From: Nitrospira sp.
GTDB lineage: Bacteria; Nitrospirota; Nitrospiria; Nitrospirales; Nitrospiraceae
Length of the DNA stretch: 6,517 nt
Assembly (NCBI GenBank): GCA_025363325.1
Contig: JANYEF010000297.1
Coordinates: 1 to 6,517 of the forward strand
Direction of reading: 5' to 3'
Shown one piece after another: positions 1 to 3,236 of the stretch. The notes under the pieces were generated by a model. That model saw only the letters and a list, made by a program, of their open reading frames with translations. It did no database searches and was not told the DNA's origin. Position 1 is the first letter of the stretch; the number at the start of each line of letters is the position of its first letter. Both the position numbers and the translations under genes were made by a program.

Positions 1-89
1 TTGTCTGGTTTTTTGGTTGAACGAACCGAACCAGAAGGACCAAATCAACCAGATAAACAAAACAAACCAGATAGACCAGACAGACCGGG
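1..89. repeat. Nonamer-repeat palindrome, copy 1 (cut by window edge)
   Basis: Successive 9-nt units can be read from 29: AACCAGAAG, GACCAAATC, AACCAGATA, AACAAAACA, AACCAGATA and GACCAGACA, ending at 82. The opposite arm (1-16) has the complementary form TTGTCTGG / TTTTTTGG, with a centre TTGAACGAA at 17-25. Most units match copy 2 at 1432-1532 in the same order, so the two are homologous and not just similar in composition. The array ends directly at the stop codon of the Rieske gene (90-92). Its transcript could fold into a long hairpin, so a role as a gene-end structure is possible but not shown. The left end lies outside the window. Confidence 0.8.
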
Positions 90-410
90 CTAGGAGAAGT
101 TTTGCGGTAGCGCCACCTGAATCTGGTTTCCTTCGATCCGAACGGGACAGCAGGCGATGGTGATGTCCGGATTCTCCGGTCGTTCGCCGGTTTGTACGTT
201 GAATCGCCATCCGTGCCATGGACATTCGACGACGTGGCCCTCCAGGTGACCTTCTCCGAGCGGTCCTCCCGCATGCGGACAGGTGTTGTCGACGGCGTAG
301 AAGGATCCGTCGACATTAAACAGGGCAATCCAGACCCCTTGCACTTCGACGGTTCGTCCGGTCCCCGGAGCAATCTCCTCTACCGTTGCGACGGTGACAA
401 ATTCAGGCAT
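90..410 (-). CDS. Small Rieske [2Fe-2S] ferredoxin (NirD/BphF-like)
   Basis: A 106-residue protein consisting of a single Rieske domain. The cluster ligands are visible as C44-P-H46 in the CPHAGGPL motif and C63-P-W-H66 in CPWHGW, the usual CxH...CxxH arrangement of two Cys and two His. There is no signal peptide or membrane helix, so it is a soluble cytoplasmic protein. It resembles the small ferredoxins of dioxygenase systems and the NirD subunit of assimilatory nitrite reductase; no oxygenase or NirB gene is visible beside it, so the partner is unknown. The start is supported by AAGAAGGA about eight bases upstream on the minus strand. The gene is transcribed divergently from the HNH gene, and its TAG stop abuts the repeat at 1-89. 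The family is certain; the role is open. Confidence 0.92.
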   Translation of the reverse strand: MPEFVTVATVEEIAPGTGRTVEVQGVWIALFNVDGSFYAVDNTCPHAGGPLGEGHLEGHVVECPWHGWRFNVQTGERPENPDITIACCPVRIEGNQIQVALPQNFS

Positions 411-578
411 GGCGCTGATCCTTCTTCATGGCCGAGTGGGCACGGAATTGGTAAGTTCCGCAGACCAGTCAGTAACTTGATTTCGACCGAGGCTTATGGC
501 ATAGAAATAGGTACGCGTTCCAATACTACACCCAGGCCCTCTCATACAAGGAGCCTCGGTTGGGAATGAGGTTGCGGC
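411..578. promoter_or_regulatory. Divergent intergenic region with a 9-bp inverted repeat
   Basis: This spacer must hold the promoters for both the minus-strand Rieske gene and the plus-strand HNH gene. A perfect 9-bp inverted repeat is present: ACCGAGGCT at 486-494 and AGCCTCGGT at 552-560. The right arm lies just upstream of the HNH ribosome binding site (GAGGT at 568-572). A weak plus-strand promoter candidate is TTGATT at 477-482 with CATAGA at 500-505 (17-bp spacer), but its -10 matches poorly. No sigma54 site was seen. The inverted repeat could be an operator or a leader stem; neither is demonstrated. Confidence 0.35.
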
Positions 579-1124
579 ATGGAAATGACCCTTCTGCTCA
601 ACGCGACGTACGAACCCTTGCGGGTCGTCAATTGGCAAAAGGCGATCGCGCTTCTCTGGCAGGGCAAAGTTGAAGTCCTCGAGGTCTACGACCGAGAGGT
701 TCACGCGGTGTCGATCTCCATTAGACTTCCCTCCGTCATGCGGCTTCTCAAGCTGGTCCGGCTCAAGGATATCCACCGGGCGGTCAAATTCTCTCGCATC
801 AATATCTTTACCCGAGATGGCTATGCCTGCCAGTATTGTCGTCACAAGTTCAGGACCGAGGAGCTGACGTTCGATCATGTTGTCCCGATCGCTAAGGGTG
901 GGCGAAAGACCTGGGAAAATATCGTAACGGCTTGCTGGCGTTGTAATAACAAAAAAAGCGGTCGCACGCCCGATGAAGCCGGCATGCGGCTCATGAAGAA
1001 GCCGGTGAAGCCGCGCTGGAATCCGATTGTGACCATTACCATCGGGATTCGGAACACACCGGACAGTTGGCGTGACTATTTCTATTGGAATATGGAGTTG
1101 GATGCCGATCCTGCTGAACCTTAA
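579..1124 (+). CDS. HNH endonuclease family protein
   Basis: A 181-residue protein with the N-terminal LLLNATYEPLRVV sequence typical of a widespread small bacterial HNH family, followed by the HNH nuclease domain at about 70-130. Visible residues are the zinc-binding pairs C84-x2-C87 and C119-x2-C122, the catalytic D99-H100 with P103 (DHVVP), and E113-N114 followed by the CxxCNNKK segment. The expected metal and catalytic positions are therefore intact and nuclease activity is plausible. The biological substrate of this family is not established; it may act in DNA repair or defence. The start at 579 is preceded by GAGGT with suitable spacing; a second ATG two codons later is also possible. 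It stands alone, with a heptad repeat immediately downstream and no methyltransferase or other restriction partner in view. Confidence 0.9.
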   Translation: MEMTLLLNATYEPLRVVNWQKAIALLWQGKVEVLEVYDREVHAVSISIRLPSVMRLLKLVRLKDIHRAVKFSRINIFTRDGYACQYCRHKFRTEELTFDHVVPIAKGGRKTWENIVTACWRCNNKKSGRTPDEAGMRLMKKPVKPRWNPIVTITIGIRNTPDSWRDYFYWNMELDADPAEP

Positions 1125-1133
1125 ATGGGCTCA

Positions 1134-1232
1134 GTTGTGAGTTCGGAGTTGAACGTTCCGAGTTATAAAAATACTAGCTGCGAGCGTTCAAACTGAAAAC
1201 TCAGAACTCAAAACTCAGAACTCAGAACTCCC
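1134..1232. repeat. Heptad-repeat palindrome downstream of the HNH gene
   Basis: The left arm reads as 7-nt units GTTGTGA, GTTCGGA, GTTGAAC, GTTCCGA, GTTATAA (1134-1168). The right arm reads as units of the complementary type: AACTGAA, AACTCAG, AACTCAA, AACTCAG, AACTCAG, AACTCCC (1191-1232). The design, two opposed short-unit arrays around a short centre, is the same as that of the nonamer elements, but with a 7-nt period. It begins 9 bp after the HNH stop codon and overlaps the last few codons of the Hpt-like remnant on the other strand. No encoded function is evident. Confidence 0.7.
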
Positions 1233-1390
1233 TCTCCGTGAGTCCACCGTATCCAGCGTAATCTCGAAATCCCGACCACCCAGCAACGCCTGGTTCCTTG
1301 CATAGCAGTCTTCGATATCGCCTGCCCATCCATCTCGATCCAACTGGGCAAGCACATCCAGCATTCCACGCAACTCAAAGCCATAGCAGG
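1215..1390 (-). pseudogene. C-terminal remnant of a possible Hpt-domain protein
   Basis: About 57 codons on the minus strand encode a helical, protein-like sequence beginning near CYGFELRGMLD and continuing through LAQLDRDGWAGDIED to a stop at 1215-1217. The pattern, an amphipathic helix, an (A)GD(I/L) turn and a second helix, resembles the C-terminal half of histidine phosphotransfer (Hpt) domains. The phosphorylated-His helix that should precede it is absent. Upstream the reading frame runs directly into the repeat module at 1386-1428 and then into the nonamer array, whose translation is only a three-residue periodic artefact. I read this as a gene truncated at its 5' end by the repeat element. 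The Hpt assignment rests on pattern recognition only and could be wrong. Confidence 0.35.
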
Positions 1391-1532
1391 ATGCTGAACA
1401 AGCCCGCCAGCGTAAGAAGACCGTTATTAGGTTTGTCTGGTCTATCTGGTTTGTCTGGTTTTTCGGTTGAGCGAAACTAACCAGATGAACCAAATCAACC
1501 AGACAAACTAAACAAACCAGATCAACCAGTCG
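1386..1532. repeat. Composite repeat element, copy 2: terminal module plus nonamer palindrome
   Basis: The element starts with GCAGGATGCTGAAC (1386-1399) and a conserved module ending in GACCGTTATT (to 1428). The nonamer palindrome follows: TTTGTCTGG, TCTATCTGG, TTTGTCTGG (1432-1458), a centre around TTGAGCGAA, then AACCAGATG, AACCAAATC, AACCAGACA, AACTAAACA, AACCAGATC, AACCAGTCG (1479-1532). The terminal module recurs in inverse orientation at the right end of copy 3 (2691-2729). The right end here lacks a recognisable mirror-image terminus, so this copy is either incomplete or a one-sided variant. It lies between the truncated Hpt-like remnant and the precorrin-2 dehydrogenase gene. Confidence 0.8.
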
Positions 1533-1563
1533 CGCGCGCCGGCAGAAAATGGAAAGGTATGGG

Positions 1564-1592
1564 TTACGCTTCAAAACAGGGTGTTGTATGAT
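1564..1592 (+). promoter_or_regulatory. Weak promoter candidate for the precorrin-2 dehydrogenase gene
   Basis: TATGAT at 1587-1592 is a good -10 hexamer about 30 bp upstream of the start codon. The sequence 17 bp further upstream, TTACGC at 1564-1569, is a poor -35. The -10 overlaps a short palindrome GTATGATAC (1586-1594). The repeat element just upstream would separate this promoter from the preceding genes. Confidence 0.3.
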
Positions 1593-1622
1593 ACGCCCCA
1601 CTGTTGAACTGGGGGAACCACC

Positions 1623-2255
1623 ATGGCTGCAAATTCAGGATTTCCGTTGTCTCTGGATGTAAAAGGGTACCCGGTGCTTGTGCTCGGGGGAGACGAGGAG
1701 GCCGCGGAAAAAACTCAGCGGTTGTTGGAGGCCGGAGCGAAAGTGATCGTCGTGGCACCGTCGTTACACGACCGACTAAAAGACTTGGCCGCCTCGGGGA
1801 AAGTCATGCACCGTGGGCGACATTTTCGCGACAGTGATCTGGAAAGTGCGATTCTGGTACTGAATATGGTTCGCGGGGACCGCGACTTTTCCCGCGCGTT
1901 GTTTGCGAAGGCGCGTGAGAAGAAGTTCTTATTGTGGTCGGTCGACCAGCCGGAAGCTTCAACGGCCACGATGCCGGCGGTCGTGGCCTGCGGCCATCTG
2001 CGTGTGGCCATCAGTACGAGCGGTGTCGCTCCGGCCTTGTCAGGCTTTATGAAAGAAGATATGGAGAAGATCTTCGGTGAGGAGTTTTCCGATTTTGTAG
2101 ACTGGCTCGGCCAACTCCGTGAGCACACCAAGGCGACTGAGCCGGACTTCGAAAAACGCCGGGCGTTATTGCGTGAGGCGTTGGACGGATTTCGATTGTT
2201 GGGCAAGGTGCAGTATCCGAAGGTCTGGCTGGATGAGCGGGTTCCGAAGACGTAA
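1623..2255 (+). CDS. Precorrin-2 dehydrogenase / sirohydrochlorin ferrochelatase-type protein (CysG N-terminal/Met8p family)
   Basis: A 210-residue protein of the family that oxidises precorrin-2 to sirohydrochlorin with NAD and, in many members, inserts iron to give sirohaem. The N-terminal NAD-binding fold is visible as PLSLDVKGYPVLVLGG at 8-23, followed by the EAGAKVIVVAP strand at 36-46. D108 in WSVDQPE aligns with the conserved Asp of the usual NVVDD segment, and the STSGVAPALS motif (131-140) matches the STGGxSPxLA signature. The length fits a stand-alone enzyme without the uroporphyrinogen methyltransferase half of CysG. Two departures are notable: the nucleotide loop reads GGDEEA and not GGGxVA, and the usual ATDD segment reads NMVRGD. 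The start follows GGGGGA by six bases. Family assignment is strong; whether both activities persist is less sure. Confidence 0.9.
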   Translation: MAANSGFPLSLDVKGYPVLVLGGDEEAAEKTQRLLEAGAKVIVVAPSLHDRLKDLAASGKVMHRGRHFRDSDLESAILVLNMVRGDRDFSRALFAKAREKKFLLWSVDQPEASTATMPAVVACGHLRVAISTSGVAPALSGFMKEDMEKIFGEEFSDFVDWLGQLREHTKATEPDFEKRRALLREALDGFRLLGKVQYPKVWLDERVPKT

Positions 2256-2287
2256 AACGTGAGACGTAAAATGTGAAGCGTTAGGCA
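2249..2287. repeat. Short heptad repeat spanning the precorrin-2 dehydrogenase stop codon
   Basis: GACGTAAAACGTGA (2249-2262) is followed immediately by GACGTAAAATGTGA (2263-2276), a tandem 14-mer with one mismatch. In another phase the region reads as 7-nt units AAACGTG, AGACGTA, AAATGTG, AAGCGTT. The first copy contains the TAA stop (2253-2255) and the last codons of the gene. This is a third unit type of short-period gene-end repeat in the window, here with only one arm visible. Confidence 0.6.
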
Positions 2288-2308
2288 AAGAACAAAGAGA
2301 GGAGCGCC

Positions 2309-2617
2309 ATGGTGCTATTGGAATTCAGTATGTCGCCGTTAGGCAAGGGAGAGAGCGTCGGCAAGTATGTGGCGCGTTCGCTCGATATTATCGATAAGAG
2401 CGGAGTGGACTATCGCTTGAACCCGATGGGAACGGTGCTTGAAGGGGAGTGGGATGAGGTCATGGCTGTCGTTACGCAATGCTATGAGCGGATGAAGAAA
2501 GATTGCGGTCGTATCTCCTGCACGATCAAAGTCGACTATCGGAAAGGCCACTCAGGACGTTTAGAGAGCAAGGTTGCGAGCGTCGAGAAGAAACTCAAGC
2601 GGGCGATCAAGCACTAG
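2309..2617 (+). CDS. MTH1187-family thiamine-binding protein (DUF77)
   Basis: A 102-residue protein matching the small MTH1187/YqgV-like family throughout: the first strand VLLEFSMSPLGKGESVGKYVARSLDII, the central YRLNPMGTVLEGEWDEVMAVV segment, and a basic C-terminal helix ending KLKRAIKH. Members form ferredoxin-like folds that assemble into tetramers, and some bind thiamine; the cellular role is poorly defined. The protein is soluble, with no signal peptide. The start at 2309 is supported by GAGAGGAG at 2297-2304. It lies 53 bp after the precorrin-2 dehydrogenase gene on the same strand, so co-transcription is possible. Its TAG stop (2615-2617) overlaps the left end of a repeat element that also carries a terminator-like hairpin. 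Confidence 0.88.
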   Translation: MVLLEFSMSPLGKGESVGKYVARSLDIIDKSGVDYRLNPMGTVLEGEWDEVMAVVTQCYERMKKDCGRISCTIKVDYRKGHSGRLESKVASVEKKLKRAIKH

Positions 2618-2732
2618 CAGGATGCTGAAACTGGTTTGTTTTGTTTATCTGGTTAACCAAACAAACGAGAGAAACCAAACAAACCAAATAACGGTCTGCT
2701 TACGTTGGCGGACTTTTTGAGCCTCCTGCCAG
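2614..2732. repeat. Composite repeat element, copy 3, with terminal inverted repeats
   Basis: The ends are CTAGCAGGATGCTGAAA (2614-2630) and, on the other strand, CTGGCAGGAGGCTCAAA (2732-2716), an imperfect 17-bp inverted repeat with three mismatches. Inside are nonamers GGTTTGTTT and TGTTTATCT, a centre GGTTAACC (2651-2658), then AACCAAACA, AACGAGAGA, AACCAAACA, AACCAAATA (2655-2690). The right part (2691-2729) is the inverse of the terminal module of copy 2. At 119 bp, with inverted ends and no coding capacity, it has a MITE- or REP-like form. No target-site duplication is evident. Its left end overlaps the stop codon of the thiamine-binding gene. Confidence 0.75.
2694..2718 (+). terminator. 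Intrinsic-terminator-like hairpin inside repeat copy 3
   Basis: GTCTGC (2694-2699) can pair with GCGGAC (2708-2713), with one G-U pair, across an 8-nt loop, followed directly by TTTTT (2714-2718). It is oriented to end transcription from the thiamine-binding gene about 77 bp upstream. The stem is short, so efficiency may be modest, but the preceding long palindrome could add to the structure. Confidence 0.5.
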
Positions 2733-3009
2733 GGCACTGCAAAGGTTAGAGGCAGCATCATCCCACTCATTGAATCGTGATCTTCTTCAATCTCGAAAGA
2801 GATGAGCTGCTCTGGATTCGCCAGAAGTTTTAAGGAATAGGCGCACTCGTTCAGGCAGTTCTCCCTCGTTCTTCCCACGTTACACAACATTTCTGCTGAG
2901 CCTGCCACAAGTCTTACGGTCACAAGTCCGAATCGACGAGGCTGCCTGTTTAAGGTGAGGAGTCGAAATACCAGCATTTCACGAATTGCCGGAAATGCTT
3001 TGTCCGTAA
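2733..3009. other. Non-coding or unassigned stretch
   Basis: No convincing gene is seen here. The minus strand stays open from 3049 through this stretch into the repeat element, and its middle part (around GLVTVRLVAGSAEMLCNV) is not obviously of low complexity. It has no ribosome binding site, its 3' codons fall in the repeat, and I recognise no family. It could be the decayed remnant of a gene cut by repeat copy 3, or chance. Confidence 0.3.
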
Positions 3010-3038
3010 TTGAAAGTAATAGGTTGCCTATATATACT
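3010..3038 (+). promoter_or_regulatory. Sigma70-type promoter for the kinase gene
   Basis: TTGAAA (3010-3015) and TATACT (3033-3038) are separated by exactly 17 bp, each with one mismatch to consensus. This is the best promoter match I found in the window. Transcription would start near 3045 and give a leader of about 190 nt before the kinase start. The leader contains the direct repeat TTCAGTAGAG at 3065-3074 and 3093-3102, which might bind a regulator. Confidence 0.6.
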
Positions 3039-3236
3039 GAGCAGCCCATAGGTTGGTGCTTGTTTTCAGTAGAGGTGTGTCATGCGAGGGTATTCAGTAG
3101 AGTCGGTAGAGTCACTGGTGTGATGGCGAGACACATGGCTGGGAGTTTGATGGGCCGCGGTTGACCCCACCTTCTTTGTATCACGAGCGCCAGCGGGCAT
3201 CGCCATTCGCAGAGGCATGACCAAAAAGAGTCACAC

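Noticed and set aside
485..563. tRNA or tRNA-like gene suggested by the paired ends
   Set aside because: The interior has no anticodon arm or T-loop pattern and no CCA-like end; only the outer stem pairs.
426..878. A 150-codon minus-strand frame over the start of the HNH gene
   Set aside because: It is antisense to the well-supported HNH coding sequence and covers the divergent spacer, and its translation has no recognisable domain.
1298..1480. Plus-strand frame ending in LSGLSGLSGF
   Set aside because: The periodic tail is the 9-nt repeat translated in frame; the rest is antisense to the Hpt-like remnant and resembles no protein.
1432..1532. CRISPR array
   Set aside because: The units are 9 nt, contiguous and in two opposed orientations, with no spacers and no cas genes nearby.
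1215..1601. A 128-codon minus-strand frame read as one protein
   Set aside because: Its N-terminal half is the translation of the nonamer array (three-residue LVD/LVC and NQT periodicity) and has no ribosome binding site. Only the C-terminal 57 codons look protein-like and are reported as a remnant.
2614..2732. Target-site duplication flanking repeat copy 3
   Set aside because: The flanks cta and cag read as an extension of the inverted ends; no direct duplication of three or more bases was found.
2645..3049. A 134-codon minus-strand frame as a real gene
   Set aside because: It has no ribosome binding site, its end lies in repeat copy 3, its start overlaps the kinase promoter region, and no family is recognised. 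It is mentioned only as a possible remnant.
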